Shown here: in pieces, positions 9,301 to 18,631 of the stretch
How positions within the stretch are numbered: the stretch's first letter is position 1
How the letters are laid out: each line of letters starts with the position of its first letter
Origin: Pseudomonas fildesensis
GTDB lineage: Bacteria; Pseudomonadota; Gammaproteobacteria; Pseudomonadales; Pseudomonadaceae
NCBI RefSeq assembly: GCF_001050345.1
Contig: NZ_LFMW01000007.1
Location: 62,001 to 126,000 of the forward strand
DNA length: 64,000 bases
Direction of reading: 5' to 3'
Made by a program: the position numbers and the translations under genes
Notes under the pieces: model-generated
What the model was told of the DNA's origin: nothing
What the model saw: the letters and a program-made list of their open reading frames with translations, nothing else
Database searches by the model: none

Positions 9301-9477
9301 CTGATGCTGGGCTCAGGCCCCGGCGCCGAACTGCGCCAGCCACTGGGCATTGCGGTGGTCGGCGGGCTGCTGGTGAGCCAGGCGCTGACGCTGTTCACCA
9401 CGCCGGTCATATACTTATACCTCGAGAAATTTTTCCATAGACCCAAACCGGCTCCCGAGCTGGCGACCACACACTGA
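6382..9477 (+). CDS. RND multidrug efflux permease, HAE-1 family (MdtB/C-like)
   Basis: A 1031-residue inner-membrane proton-driven pump. The expected RND topology is visible: TM1 near residues 12-32, a large periplasmic loop, a TM block with GFVVDDAIVVVENIHRH carrying the paired aspartates of the proton relay, the TM4-6 region FIPLLFMGGVVGRLF, a second periplasmic loop, and a final TM block with GIVKKNGILMIDFALEAQR. This is the drug-type (HAE-1) sequence rather than the heavy-metal HME type. It is encoded with one adaptor and no second pump subunit or TolC-like channel, so it must borrow an outer-membrane partner. Confidence 0.93.
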   Translation: MNSSRSPSAWCVDHPVATLLLTFALVLLGLIAFPRLAIAPLPEAEFPTIQVTAQLPGASPDTMASSVATPLEVQFSAIPGMTQMTSSSALGSTQLTLQFTLDKSIDTAAQEVQAAINTASGKLPSDMPSLPTWKKVNPADSPVLILSVSSDSMPSTELSDYVETLLARQISQIEGVGQINITGQQRPAIRVQASPDKLAAIGLTLADIRLAIQQSSLNLAKGAIYGENSVSTLSTNDQLFHPEDYAQLIVSYKNGAPVQLRDVAKVINGSENAYVQAWSGDTPGVNLVISRQPGANIVETVDRIQSELPRLQAMLPASVQVSVLTDRTKTIRASLHEVEVTLLIAVLLVVAVMALFLRQLSATLIVSSVLGVSLVASFALMYVMGFSLNNLTLVAIVIAVGFVVDDAIVVVENIHRHLEAGLGKREAAIKGAGEIGFTVVSISFSLVAAFIPLLFMGGVVGRLFKEFALTATSTILISVVVSLTLAPTLAALFMRAPTHHAHDKPGFSERLLASYARNLRRALAHQRSMLAIFVVTLALAVVGYVFIPKGFFPVQDTGFVLGTSEAAADVSYPDMVAKHKALAEIVKDDPAVAAFSHSVGVTGSNQTIANGRFWIALKDRGDRDVSASQFIDRIRPKLAKVPGIVLYLRAGQDINLSSGPSRAQYQYVLKSNDGPTLNTWTQRLTEKLRANPAFRDLSNDLQLGGSITHISIDRQAAARFGLTATDVDQALYDAFGQRQINEFQTEINQYQVVLELDTQQRGKAESLNYFYLRSPLTNEMVPLSAVAKVDAPTVGPLSISHDGMFPAANLSFNLAPGVALGDAVIMLNQAKNEIGMPASIIGNFQGAAQAFQSSLASQPWLILAALVAVYIILGVLYESFVHPLTIISTLPSAGLGALIMLWLLGQDFSIMALIGLVLLIGIVKKNGILMIDFALEAQRVRGMSPQDAIYEACVTRFRPIIMTTLAALLGAVPLMLGSGPGAELRQPLGIAVVGGLLVSQALTLFTTPVIYLYLEKFFHRPKPAPELATTH

Positions 9478-9507
9478 GGCTGAGGCCCCGCCCTGGAAAA
9501 AAGGCTC

Positions 9508-10200
9508 ATGCGCGTCCTGATTATTGAAGATGAAGAAAAAACCGCAGACTACCTGCACCGCGGTCTGACGGAGCAAGGCTACACCGTCGATGTGGCGCGC
9601 GAAGGCGTCGAGGGCTTGCACCTCGCGTTGGAGAACGATTACGCGGTGATCGTGCTCGACGTGATGCTGCCCGGCCTCGACGGCTTCGGTGTGCTGCGGG
9701 CCCTGCGTGCGCGCAAGCAGACGCCGGTGATCATGCTCACCGCCCGCGAGCGCGTGGAAGACCGTATTCGCGGCCTGCGTGAGGGCGCTGACGATTACCT
9801 CGGCAAACCGTTTTCCTTTCTGGAACTGGTCGCGCGCCTACAGGCCCTGACCCGCCGCAGCGGCGGCCATGAACCGGTGCAGGTGACGGTGGCCGACCTG
9901 TGGATCGACCTGATCAGCCGCAAGGCCAGCCGCAATGGCGTGCGCCTCGACCTGACCGCCAAGGAGTTCTCGTTGCTCAGTGTGTTGGCACGGCGCCAGG
10001 GCGAGATACTGTCGAAGACAGCGATTGCCGAGATGGTCTGGGACATCAATTTCGACAGTGATGCCAACGTGGTGGAAGTGGCGATCAAACGCCTGCGGGC
10101 CAAGCTCGACGGGCCGTTCGAACAGAAGCTGCTGCACACTATTCGCGGCATGGGCTACGTGCTGGAAAACCGCATGCTGGAGAACCAAAGTGGTGGCTAA
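9508..10200 (+). CDS. OmpR-family response regulator, heavy-metal type (CusR/CopR/IrlR-like)
   Basis: A 230-residue regulator with an N-terminal receiver (phospho-acceptor Asp51 in VIVLDVMLPGLDG; MLTARE; Lys in YLGKPFSFLEL) and a C-terminal winged-helix DNA-binding domain from about residue 125 (GVRLDLTAKEFSLL, then VVEVAIKRLRAKLDGPF). It lies 30 bp after the pump gene and overlaps the kinase gene by 11 bp, so it probably controls this efflux operon. The sequence type is the one that usually answers to metal or cell-envelope signals. Confidence 0.93.
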   Translation: MRVLIIEDEEKTADYLHRGLTEQGYTVDVAREGVEGLHLALENDYAVIVLDVMLPGLDGFGVLRALRARKQTPVIMLTARERVEDRIRGLREGADDYLGKPFSFLELVARLQALTRRSGGHEPVQVTVADLWIDLISRKASRNGVRLDLTAKEFSLLSVLARRQGEILSKTAIAEMVWDINFDSDANVVEVAIKRLRAKLDGPFEQKLLHTIRGMGYVLENRMLENQSGG

Positions 10201-11554
10201 CTCCATTGCCCTGCGCCTCAGCGGCATGTTCACCCTGGTGGCGGCGTTGATCTTCCTGTTGATCGGCGGCGCGTTGTACCAGCAGGTGGACCGGGGCCTG
10301 GGCTTGTTGCCGGGGGTGGAGCTGGATGCGCGTTACAGTGTGCTGGAGTCTTCAGTGACGCGTTTCGGCACGCCGGACCACTGGGTGAAGATCAAGGCCA
10401 AACTCAAGTTACTGGGTGAGGAAGACAAACGCATTCGGTTTTGGGTGGTGAGCAGCGACCCGGACTACGAATACGGCAATCCGGACGCGCAGATCCGTGC
10501 CTTTGCCGAAGGCCCCACGGGGAAACGCGACCTGCGGTTGCCAGGCCATGACTACCCGTTCAAGGTACTGGTGAGCCAATTCCCAGCCAAGGACCAACGC
10601 CCGCCGTTGCGCTTCATGATCGCCATCGACACCGAGAACTTCCGCGCGACCCAACATCACTTGCTGGTGGCGTTGGTCAGCCTGGCACTGGTCGGCGTGA
10701 TCCTGGCCGCACTGCTGGGGTTCTGGGTCTCGCGCATCGGCCTCAAGCCGCTGGGCAAGCTTTCGGACGAGGCACAGAAACTTGCACCGCCCAAACTCTC
10801 CGGGCGCCTTCAACTGTCGCCGTTGCCGCCGGAACTGAGCCAGTTCGTCAACTCGTTCAACGCCACCCTCGACCGGGTGGAACAAGCCTACTCGCGCCTG
10901 GAATCTTTTAATGCAGACGTGGCCCACGAACTGCGCTCGCCCCTGACCAACCTGATCGGCCAGACCCAGGTGGCCCTGACGCGCGGGCGTTCAGCAGAGC
11001 ATTATTTCGAAGTGCTGCAATCCAATCTCGAAGAGCTGGAACGCCTGCGCTCGATCATCAACGACATGCTGTTCCTCGCCAGCGCCGACCAGGGCAGCAA
11101 GGCCACCAAGCTGATCGAAAGCTCACTGGCCGATGAAGTCGCGACCACCCTGGACTACCTGGACTTCATCCTCGAAGACGCCCAGGTCAAAGTGCAGGTG
11201 CGCGGCGATGCCCAGGTACAGATCGAAAAAGCCCACCTGCGCCGCGCGCTGATCAACCTGCTGAGCAATGCGGTGCAGCACACCCCGCCGGGGCAAGTCA
11301 TCGAAGTGAACATTGAGGTACAGGAGCACCAGGTGGCGATCGGCGTGACCAACCCCGGCGACGAAATTGCCAGCGAGCACTTGCCACGGCTGTTTGAGCG
11401 CTTCTATCGGGTGGACGCCTCGCGCAGCAACAGTGGGGCCAACCATGGATTGGGACTGGCCATCGTCAAGGCGATTGCGTTGATGCACGGCGGTAATGTG
11501 TTCGTGCGCAGTGAGCACGGCGGCAATACCTTCGGCATCACCCTGCCGGTCTAA
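10190..11554 (+). CDS. Heavy-metal-type sensor histidine kinase
   Basis: The 454-residue kinase has TM1 (about residues 13-33), a periplasmic sensor region, TM2 (about 157-178), a HAMP linker, the H-box FNADVAHELRSPLTNL with His246, an N-box (LINLLSNAVQHTP) and a G-box (NHGLGLAIVKAIALMHGG). Start: the frame is open further upstream inside the regulator gene, but GTG 10190 (or the next codon, GTG 10193) gives the normal short cytoplasmic N terminus and follows a GAG purine run. The overlap with the regulator suggests coupled translation. Confidence 0.92.
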   Translation: MVANSIALRLSGMFTLVAALIFLLIGGALYQQVDRGLGLLPGVELDARYSVLESSVTRFGTPDHWVKIKAKLKLLGEEDKRIRFWVVSSDPDYEYGNPDAQIRAFAEGPTGKRDLRLPGHDYPFKVLVSQFPAKDQRPPLRFMIAIDTENFRATQHHLLVALVSLALVGVILAALLGFWVSRIGLKPLGKLSDEAQKLAPPKLSGRLQLSPLPPELSQFVNSFNATLDRVEQAYSRLESFNADVAHELRSPLTNLIGQTQVALTRGRSAEHYFEVLQSNLEELERLRSIINDMLFLASADQGSKATKLIESSLADEVATTLDYLDFILEDAQVKVQVRGDAQVQIEKAHLRRALINLLSNAVQHTPPGQVIEVNIEVQEHQVAIGVTNPGDEIASEHLPRLFERFYRVDASRSNSGANHGLGLAIVKAIALMHGGNVFVRSEHGGNTFGITLPV

Positions 11555-11556
11555 TT

Positions 11557-11691
11557 GATCGTTCCCACGCTCCGCGTGGGAATGCCGCCCCGGACGCTCC
11601 GCGTCCAGGTACTGTCGCAAGGCTGGAGTCTTGCGCAATGGTGACGCAGAGCGTCACGGGATGCATTCCCACGCAGAGCGTGGGAACGATC
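11557..11691. repeat. 135-bp element with palindromic ends (copy A of a repeat found three times)
   Basis: The element begins GATCGTTCCCACGC and ends with the reverse complement GCGTGGGAACGATC; each end is itself a hairpin (CCCACGCtccGCGTGGG), and an internal GACGCAGAGCGTC hairpin lies near 11643-11656. Related copies lie at about 14920-14986 and 55484-55596. It starts three bases after the kinase stop codon. Confidence 0.75.
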
Positions 11692-11717
11692 AGCGCAGGG
11701 TGCGGAAACGATCGGGC

Positions 11718-11758
11718 GACTGTTGCGATTTGGGCAACAGTCATTATCTTGTTACACT
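11718..11758 (+). promoter_or_regulatory. Candidate sigma70 promoter overlapped by an inverted repeat
   Basis: TTGGGC at 11730-11735 and TACACT at 11753-11758 are spaced by 17 bp, a good sigma70 arrangement. A perfect 8-bp inverted repeat GACTGTTG / CAACAGTC (11718-11725 and 11735-11742) straddles the -35 hexamer, the position expected for an operator. Predicted transcription start is near 11765. Confidence 0.45.
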
Positions 11759-11763
11759 CTGTA

Positions 11764-11911
11764 CCGTACCGCTCGCCTGCGTTAATTTGACGCATCGATG
11801 AGCGCGACGGCAAAGACAGCTGACCCGCTTACCCGAATTCCCCTCGACTTATTTCCAGGGCTCTACACTGGGAATCTGTCTTAAAGCCGCTGACTTCAGC
11901 GGCTTTTTTTT
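11764..11911 (+). ncRNA. Candidate small RNA or short-peptide transcript (about 145 nt)
   Basis: A promoter-like sequence upstream and a strong intrinsic terminator at 11883-11911 bound about 145 nt with no annotated gene. The unit contains a 28-codon open frame from ATG 11798 to TAA 11884 (MSATAKTADPLTRIPLDLF..), whose stop sits at the foot of the terminator stem, but there is no clear Shine-Dalgarno before that ATG. It could be a small RNA, a leader peptide or attenuator for the porin gene that starts at 11981, or a small protein gene. I do not recognise a known RNA family. Confidence 0.4.
11883..11911 (+). terminator. Intrinsic terminator upstream of the OprD-family porin gene
   Basis: Stem AAAGCCGCTGA / TCAGCGGCTTT with a very small loop, running into eight T residues (11904-11911). 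It would stop transcription coming from the left before the porin gene, so the porin needs its own promoter after it or regulated read-through. Confidence 0.85.
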
Positions 11912-11980
11912 GCCGTAAAAAAAGGACAGGCACACCCCCACGACATTGGCCGTTTTCGATAGACCAAAGGAGCTCCACCG

Positions 11981-13309
11981 GTGAAGAACTCGCTGACGTT
12001 CACCCCGCTATTCCTCGCGATTGCAGCAACGATCGCCCCTATTGCCCACGCGGCAGACTCCACCCCCGCCGACGGCTTCGTCGAAGGTTCCCACCTCAAC
12101 ATCAACACCCGCAATTACTACATGAACCGCGACCGTCGCGACATCCACACCGATGACAGCAAGGAATGGGGCCAGGGTTTTCTCGGCACCTTCGAATCCG
12201 GTTACACCCAGGGCACAGTCGGTTTCGGCCTGGACGCCCACGCCATGCTCGGCCTAAAGCTCGACGGCGGTGGCGGGACCGACGGTTCCAGCATCCTTCC
12301 CTACGGCAATAGCGAAGGCAGCGGCAAAGCACCGGGATCGTTTTCTACTGCAGGCGGCACCTTGAAGATGCGCGCCTTCGACACTGAGCTGAAAGCCGGC
12401 GACCTGTTCCTCAACAACCCGGTAATCGCCGGCGGCATGACACGCATGCTGCCGCAGACCTTTCGTGGCGTGAGCCTGACCAACCACAGTTTTGAAGGCT
12501 GGATGCTCGAAGGCGGCCAGGCCAGTTTCACCAAGCTCTACAACCAGAGCGGCCACCGACGCATCGGCACCAGCTACGGCGCCTTGCCGAGCAATACCGA
12601 CAGCCAGCACATGGACTGGGCCGGTGTTTCGTTCAGCGGCATCCCGGGGCTGACCAGCAACCTGTACGCCTCCGAACTCAAGGACGTGTGGCACCAGTAC
12701 TACTACGACCTGGACTACACCTACGCGCTCAACTACTTGGTCAGCCTCAACCCGGGCCTGCATTACTACCACACCCAGGACACCGGGCAGTCGTTGCTGG
12801 GGGATATCGACAACAACACCTACAGCCTGCATTTCACCGTGGGCGTGGGCAACCACAGCGTCACCGCCGCGTACCAGCGGGTCAACGGCAATACGCCGTT
12901 CGACTACATCGCCCAGGGCGACAGCGTGTACCTGGATAACTCCCAGCAATACTCGGACTTCAACGGCCCCAACGAACGCTCGTGGAAGCTCAAGTACGCC
13001 TACGACTTCGCAGGCCTCGGCATGCCCGGCCTGACCTCGGCGGTGTCGTACATCAGCGGCAAGACCGACCTGACCAAGGTCGACCCGCAAAGCCGTGGCT
13101 ACAGCGCCTGGTACAGCGCCGACGGCAAGAATGCCAAGCACTGGGAACGGGATATCGACCTGAAGTACGTGGTGCAAGGTGGCAAGGCCAAGGACCTGGC
13201 GGTGCGCCTGCAATGGGCGACCAACCGGGGCAGCAATGGCTACTCGGCGGTGGACCGGGACGTGGATGAATACCGGGTGATCGTGGACTATCCGATCAAC
13301 GTGTTCTGA
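11981..13309 (+). CDS. OprD-family outer-membrane porin
   Basis: A 442-residue outer-membrane beta-barrel of the OprD/OpdX class, which takes up basic amino acids, peptides or small carboxylates in pseudomonads. Start GTG 11981 is 9 bp after an AAGGAG ribosome-binding site; the signal peptide ends near residue 24 (PIAHA|ADS). Family features include [20 protein letters not shown] at the mature N terminus, [17 protein letters not shown], and a C terminus ending in Phe (YPINVF) as required for barrel insertion. The substrate cannot be read from the sequence. Confidence 0.92.
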   Translation: MKNSLTFTPLFLAIAATIAPIAHAADSTPADGFVEGSHLNINTRNYYMNRDRRDIHTDDSKEWGQGFLGTFESGYTQGTVGFGLDAHAMLGLKLDGGGGTDGSSILPYGNSEGSGKAPGSFSTAGGTLKMRAFDTELKAGDLFLNNPVIAGGMTRMLPQTFRGVSLTNHSFEGWMLEGGQASFTKLYNQSGHRRIGTSYGALPSNTDSQHMDWAGVSFSGIPGLTSNLYASELKDVWHQYYYDLDYTYALNYLVSLNPGLHYYHTQDTGQSLLGDIDNNTYSLHFTVGVGNHSVTAAYQRVNGNTPFDYIAQGDSVYLDNSQQYSDFNGPNERSWKLKYAYDFAGLGMPGLTSAVSYISGKTDLTKVDPQSRGYSAWYSADGKNAKHWERDIDLKYVVQGGKAKDLAVRLQWATNRGSNGYSAVDRDVDEYRVIVDYPINVF

Positions 13310-13395
13310 TCGCAGACCTTTTCTTTCTCGTCGACAGTTCAATTTTGAGTGCATAGAACTAAACTGCCAGCATCGCCACCGATGAAGTCAGCCTG

Positions 13396-14889
13396 ATGAG
13401 TTCACGACGCCCTAAGAACATCCCTGCACGCCCGGAGCTTCTACTGATTCTGGGCAGTGGCCTCACTGTCGCCCTCATTGTCATCATCGTCGCGGCACTG
13501 CTGATTCGCGAACACGCCAGCACCTTGCAGGCCGCAAAGCGCTCCACGACCAATATCACGCAGCTGATCAATGCCGATGTGCTGCGTAACGTCGAGCTCT
13601 ATGACCTTGCCCTGCAGGGCCTTATCGCGGCCAAGCAGCGCCAGGATTTGTCCCAGGTGTCCGCAGACATCCAGCATTTGGTGCAGTTTGACCAGTCTAC
13701 GGCAGCGCCTTTCAAGGGCGAGGTCTTGCTGTTGGACGCCGAAGGCGACGTGATCGCTGACTCTTCGACGCTGCAGCCCACAGCGCGCAATTTCTCCAAC
13801 CGTGACTATTTCCAGGCGCATATCAAGGCTGGGCAGCCCGCGCTGTTCATCAGCCGCCCGTTCAAAATCCACTGTGACTGTGAGCAAGTGTGGCGCATGG
13901 CTTTCAGTCGGCGTGTCACCGGGCCCAACGGCGAGTTCGCCGGGGTTGCGGTGGCAACCATGCGCCTGGCGTACTTCGATCAGTTGTTCAACAGCCTGAC
14001 CATCGGCAATGGCAGCTCGATCAACCTGCTGAACAACCAAGGCATTCTCCTGGCCCAGCAGCCGCTGATGGAGCGCGACATGATCGATAAGGACCTGAGT
14101 GAGCGTCCCAACTTCAAGCGGATGCTGCGCGAAGGCAGCGGCAGCTTTCAAGCCATCTCAGCCATCAGCGGCAAGGAGCGCCTGTATACCTTCACGAATG
14201 TCGGGTCGCTGCCGCTGATTGTGGTGGTGGCGTTGTCCAGTGAGGATGTATTCGCCCCCTGGAAACGCGCGGCGCAGCTCACAGGTGGCGCCACGGGCGT
14301 GCTTTGCATTGGCCTGCTGTGGCTGACCTGGATGCTGCGCCGGGAACTGCGACGGCGCTTTCGCGCTGAACGCATACTGTCAGAACTGGCAGCCACCGAT
14401 GCCCTCACCGGCCTGGCCAACCGACGCATCCTGGACCAACGCCTGCGCCTGGAATGGGACCGTGCCCAACGCTCGACCGAACCATTGACGCTGCTGATGA
14501 TCGATGTGGATCACTTCAAGGCCTTCAACGACCGCCATGGCCATCAGGGCGGCGACGAAGCATTGCGCAACGTGGCGCAGGTGATCGGCAGCAATATCCG
14601 TCGCCCGGCCGACCTGGCCGCCCGTTATGGCGGGGAAGAGTTTGCAGTGGTGTTACCGGATACCGATGCCAAGGGCGCAGCGGTGATCGCCGAGCATATC
14701 CGCAGCGGCGTCGAGCATTTGCCACGGGTGGCAGGGGATGAGCGGCCAATCACCGTTAGCATCGGCATGAACACCTGGGACAAGCGCAGCCGCATGGCGT
14801 TGGAGGACTTGCTGCTGAGTGCTGATCAGGCGTTGTATGAGGCCAAGCACACGGGGCGCAACCGCATCGTTGATGCTGCGACTCTTTGA
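13396..14889 (+). CDS. Membrane diguanylate cyclase with periplasmic Cache-type sensor
   Basis: A 497-residue enzyme predicted to make c-di-GMP from two GTP. TM1 is at about residues 15-37, followed by a PDC/dCache-like periplasmic region (ending near 295), TM2 at about 298-318, and a C-terminal GGDEF domain. The active-site loop is GGEEF at residues 412-416 and the inhibitory I-site RPAD lies five residues before it, so product inhibition should be intact. There is no EAL domain. It is convergent with lpxC. Confidence 0.93.
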   Translation: MSSRRPKNIPARPELLLILGSGLTVALIVIIVAALLIREHASTLQAAKRSTTNITQLINADVLRNVELYDLALQGLIAAKQRQDLSQVSADIQHLVQFDQSTAAPFKGEVLLLDAEGDVIADSSTLQPTARNFSNRDYFQAHIKAGQPALFISRPFKIHCDCEQVWRMAFSRRVTGPNGEFAGVAVATMRLAYFDQLFNSLTIGNGSSINLLNNQGILLAQQPLMERDMIDKDLSERPNFKRMLREGSGSFQAISAISGKERLYTFTNVGSLPLIVVVALSSEDVFAPWKRAAQLTGGATGVLCIGLLWLTWMLRRELRRRFRAERILSELAATDALTGLANRRILDQRLRLEWDRAQRSTEPLTLLMIDVDHFKAFNDRHGHQGGDEALRNVAQVIGSNIRRPADLAARYGGEEFAVVLPDTDAKGAAVIAEHIRSGVEHLPRVAGDERPITVSIGMNTWDKRSRMALEDLLLSADQALYEAKHTGRNRIVDAATL

Positions 14890-14919
14890 ATTGTGAATGA
14901 GATGATCGCAGGACTTGAG

Positions 14920-14986
14920 TCTTGCGCGGCCGGGTGGGACGCGGAGCGTCCCTGGCAGCATTCCCACGCACAGCGTGGGAACGATC
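14920..14986. repeat. Degenerate copy B of the GATCGTTCCCACGC repeat
   Basis: The right arm GCATTCCCACGCACAGCGTGGGAACGATC (14958-14986) matches the end of copies A and C, while the left half is reduced to GATCGCAGGACTTGAGTCTTGCGC-like sequence. A further partial arm (GAGTGGGAACGA) follows at 14995-15006. Confidence 0.65.
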
Positions 14987-15013
14987 GACACTCCGAGTGG
15001 GAACGACAGGTAT

Positions 15014-15041
15014 AAAAAAAGGCCACCCGAAGGCAGCCTTT
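15014..15041 (-). terminator. Intrinsic terminator of the dcw cluster, downstream of lpxC
   Basis: Read on the - strand, AAAGGCTGCC-TTCG-GGTGGCCTTTTTTT forms a TTCG-type tetraloop hairpin followed by a T-tract, 25 bp after the lpxC stop. It closes the 18-kb mraZ-lpxC gene run. Confidence 0.85.
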
Positions 15042-15066
15042 CAAAACTAAAGAAAGAGAGTGTTAC

Positions 15067-16014
<948 letters not shown>

Positions 16015-16090
16015 TCAACAAAGGCTGGCGATAATAGCAGACCAGACCTTTGCTGAACACCAATCACCTTCATAGCCCTGATACATTCCA

Positions 16091-17287
16091 TTAATCGGCC
16101 TGACGACGCAGGAATGCCGGGATGTCCAGGTAGTCCAGATCATCTTGCGGATTCGGGCTACGGGACGCCGCAGCACCGGCCTGAGCCTGGTTGCGCATCA
16201 CGGTCGGACGGTCCAGGTCACGGTAGTTCACCGACGGCAGTTCCTGGCGCGAAGGCGCTGGAGCGGCAGCCGATTGGCTGTTGTGGCCGGTGTGAACGGT
16301 ATTGTCGATGACCTTTACAGGCTTCTCGATTTTTGCGCCCAGGCCGGTAGCAACCACGGTCACGTGCAGTTCGTCGCGCATGTCCGGATCGATAACAGTA
16401 CCGACTTTGACCATCGCGTGCTCGGAAGCGAAGGCTTCGATGATGCTACCCACGTCGGAGTACTCACCCAGGGACAGGTCAGGACCGGCGGTGATGTTCA
16501 CCAGGATGCCGCGTGCGCCTTGCAGGTTCACGTCTTCCAGCAATGGGTTGCGGATGGCCGCTTCGGTGGCTTCACGTGCACGGTTAGGACCGCTGGCGCA
16601 GCCAGTGCCCATCATTGCCATGCCCATTTCGCTCATCACGGTGCGTACGTCGGCAAAGTCGACGTTGATCATGCCCGGACGCTTGATGATGTCGGAGATA
16701 CCGCGAACGGCACCGGCCAGTACATCGTCAGCCTTGGCAAATGCGGACAGCAGGCTCGCGTCCTTGCCCAGGATGGTCAGCAGCTTCTCGTTGGGGATGG
16801 TGATCAACGAGTCGACGCTTTCCGACAGCAGACGGATGCCTTCGTCGGCGATCTGCATGCGCTTGCGACCTTCGAACGGGAACGGACGGGTCACGACAGC
16901 AACCGTCAGAATACCCATTTCCTTGGCCACTTCGGCAATGATTGGTGCTGCACCGGTACCGGTACCGCCGCCCATGCCGGTGGTGATAAACACCATGTTG
17001 GTGCCTTGCAGCACTTCAGCAATACGCTCGCGGTCTTCCAGGGCGGCTTGACGGCCGACTTCCGGATTGGCGCCAGCGCCGAGGCCCTTGGTCACGGCTG
17101 TGCCCAATTGCAGGATGGTCCGCGCGCCGATGCTTTTCAGCGCCTGGGCATCAGTGTTGGCGCAGATGAATTCAACGCCTTCAATGTTGCTCTTGACCAT
17201 ATGGTTGACAGCGTTGCCGCCGCCACCGCCGACACCGATCACTTTGATGACCGGGCTTGCGGGGATGTTGTCTACGAGTTCGAACAT
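16091..17287 (-). CDS. ftsZ: Cell division GTPase FtsZ
   Basis: Tubulin homologue that forms the cytokinetic ring. The GTP-binding signature GGGTGTG is at residues 106-112, the synergy loop NVDFADVRTVM lies further on, and a linker of about 60 residues precedes the conserved C-terminal peptide DYLDIPAFLRRQAD that binds FtsA and ZipA. The ribosome-binding site AAAGGAGAGG just before ATG 17287 is strong, and a 66-bp gap separates it from ftsA, consistent with independent translation at a higher level than its neighbours. Confidence 0.99.
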   Translation of the reverse strand: MFELVDNIPASPVIKVIGVGGGGGNAVNHMVKSNIEGVEFICANTDAQALKSIGARTILQLGTAVTKGLGAGANPEVGRQAALEDRERIAEVLQGTNMVFITTGMGGGTGTGAAPIIAEVAKEMGILTVAVVTRPFPFEGRKRMQIADEGIRLLSESVDSLITIPNEKLLTILGKDASLLSAFAKADDVLAGAVRGISDIIKRPGMINVDFADVRTVMSEMGMAMMGTGCASGPNRAREATEAAIRNPLLEDVNLQGARGILVNITAGPDLSLGEYSDVGSIIEAFASEHAMVKVGTVIDPDMRDELHVTVVATGLGAKIEKPVKVIDNTVHTGHNSQSAAAPAPSRQELPSVNYRDLDRPTVMRNQAQAGAAASRSPNPQDDLDYLDIPAFLRRQAD

Positions 17288-17353
17288 GTTCCCTCTCCTT
17301 TCGTTTTCTCTAGTTTTTTCGCCTACTGCTTACTGCGGTGTTGCGGTAAATCT

Positions 17354-18616
17354 TTAGAAATTGCCTTTTACCCAAGCCTGCAGACGCTCGAACAACGGCG
17401 CTTTGGCTTCGTCGTCGCTGCGGTAGCTGTCACGGTTGCTTGGGCCCGACAGGGAAATGCCGTCGGTCTGCTTTTGCAGCCCGTACAACAGCAAGCCCAC
17501 ACCGGTGGAATAAATCGGGTTGCGCACCACATCACCCAGGCCTTTCACGCCATGGGGCACGCCCAGGCGGACCGGCATGTGGAAGATTTCCTCGGCCAGT
17601 TCGACCGCGCCTTCCATCTTCGAGGTGCCACCGGTCAGCACGATGCCTGCCGGGATCAAATCTTCGTAGCCACTGCGGCGCAGTTCAGCCTGGATCAGGG
17701 TGAACAGTTCGTCGTAGCGCGGCTCGACCACTTCGGCCAGGGCCTGGCGCGACAGTTCGCGCGGTGGACGGTCGCCCACGCTTGGCACCTTGATGGTTTC
17801 ACCGGCACCGGCCAGTTTGGCCAGGGCGCAGGCGTAGCGGATCTTGATTTCTTCGGCGTACTGGGTCGGTGTACGCAGCGCCATCGCGATGTCGTTGGTG
17901 ACCTGGTCGCCGGCAATCGGGATCACAGCGGTGTGACGGATCGCACCCTCGGTGAAGATCGCGATGTCGGTGGTGCCGCCGCCGATGTCCACCAGGCACA
18001 CGCCCAGCTCTTTTTCGTCGTCGGTCAGTACCGAATACGCAGAAGCAAGCTGCTCAAGAATGATGTCGTCGATTTCCAGGCCGCAGCGGCGCACGCATTT
18101 CTCAATGTTCTGTGCGGCGTTGACGGCGCAGGTCACCACGTGGACCTTGGCTTCCAGACGTACGCCCGACATGCCCAGGGGCTCGCGAACGCCTTCCTGG
18201 TTATCGATCACGTAGTCCTGCGGCAAGGTGTGCAGCACGCGCTGGTCAGCCGGGATCGCCACGGCCTGGGCGGCGTCGAGGACGCGCTCAAGGTCAGCCG
18301 CGCTGACTTCGCGGTCACGGATCGCCACGATGCCGTGGGAGTTCAGGCTGCGGATATGGTTGCCGGCCACGCCGACGAACGCCGAGTGAATCCGGCAACC
18401 GGCCATCAGCTGCGCTTCTTCGATAGCGCGCTGGATCGATTGCACGGTGGACTCGATATTCACCACCACGCCCTTCTTCAGGCCCCGGGACGGATGCGTG
18501 CCAATACCGACGATTTCGATCGTGCCGTCTTCCCCGACCTCGCCCACCAGCGCCACCACCTTGGAGGTGCCGATATCGAGACCGACGATCATTTTGCCGC
18601 TTTGCACGTTTGCCAT
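17354..18616 (-). CDS. ftsA: Cell division protein FtsA (actin-like FtsZ anchor)
   Basis: A 420-residue actin-fold ATPase that tethers FtsZ to the membrane and signals to the divisome. Phosphate-1 motif VGLDIGTSKVVALV is at the N terminus, phosphate-2 VDIGGGTTDIAIF in the middle, and the adenosine motif IVLTGGTSKMEG near residue 330. The C-terminal amphipathic helix (APLFERLQAWVKGNF) is the membrane-targeting sequence. It follows ftsQ with a 15-bp gap. Confidence 0.98.
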   Translation of the reverse strand: MANVQSGKMIVGLDIGTSKVVALVGEVGEDGTIEIVGIGTHPSRGLKKGVVVNIESTVQSIQRAIEEAQLMAGCRIHSAFVGVAGNHIRSLNSHGIVAIRDREVSAADLERVLDAAQAVAIPADQRVLHTLPQDYVIDNQEGVREPLGMSGVRLEAKVHVVTCAVNAAQNIEKCVRRCGLEIDDIILEQLASAYSVLTDDEKELGVCLVDIGGGTTDIAIFTEGAIRHTAVIPIAGDQVTNDIAMALRTPTQYAEEIKIRYACALAKLAGAGETIKVPSVGDRPPRELSRQALAEVVEPRYDELFTLIQAELRRSGYEDLIPAGIVLTGGTSKMEGAVELAEEIFHMPVRLGVPHGVKGLGDVVRNPIYSTGVGLLLYGLQKQTDGISLSGPSNRDSYRSDDEAKAPLFERLQAWVKGNF

Positions 18617-18631
18617 GGGTCCTGCCTCTTC

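Noticed and set aside
11798..11884. 28-codon frame inside the candidate small RNA unit
   Set aside because: Mentioned in the RNA entry but not called as a gene because no Shine-Dalgarno precedes its ATG and its length is within chance.
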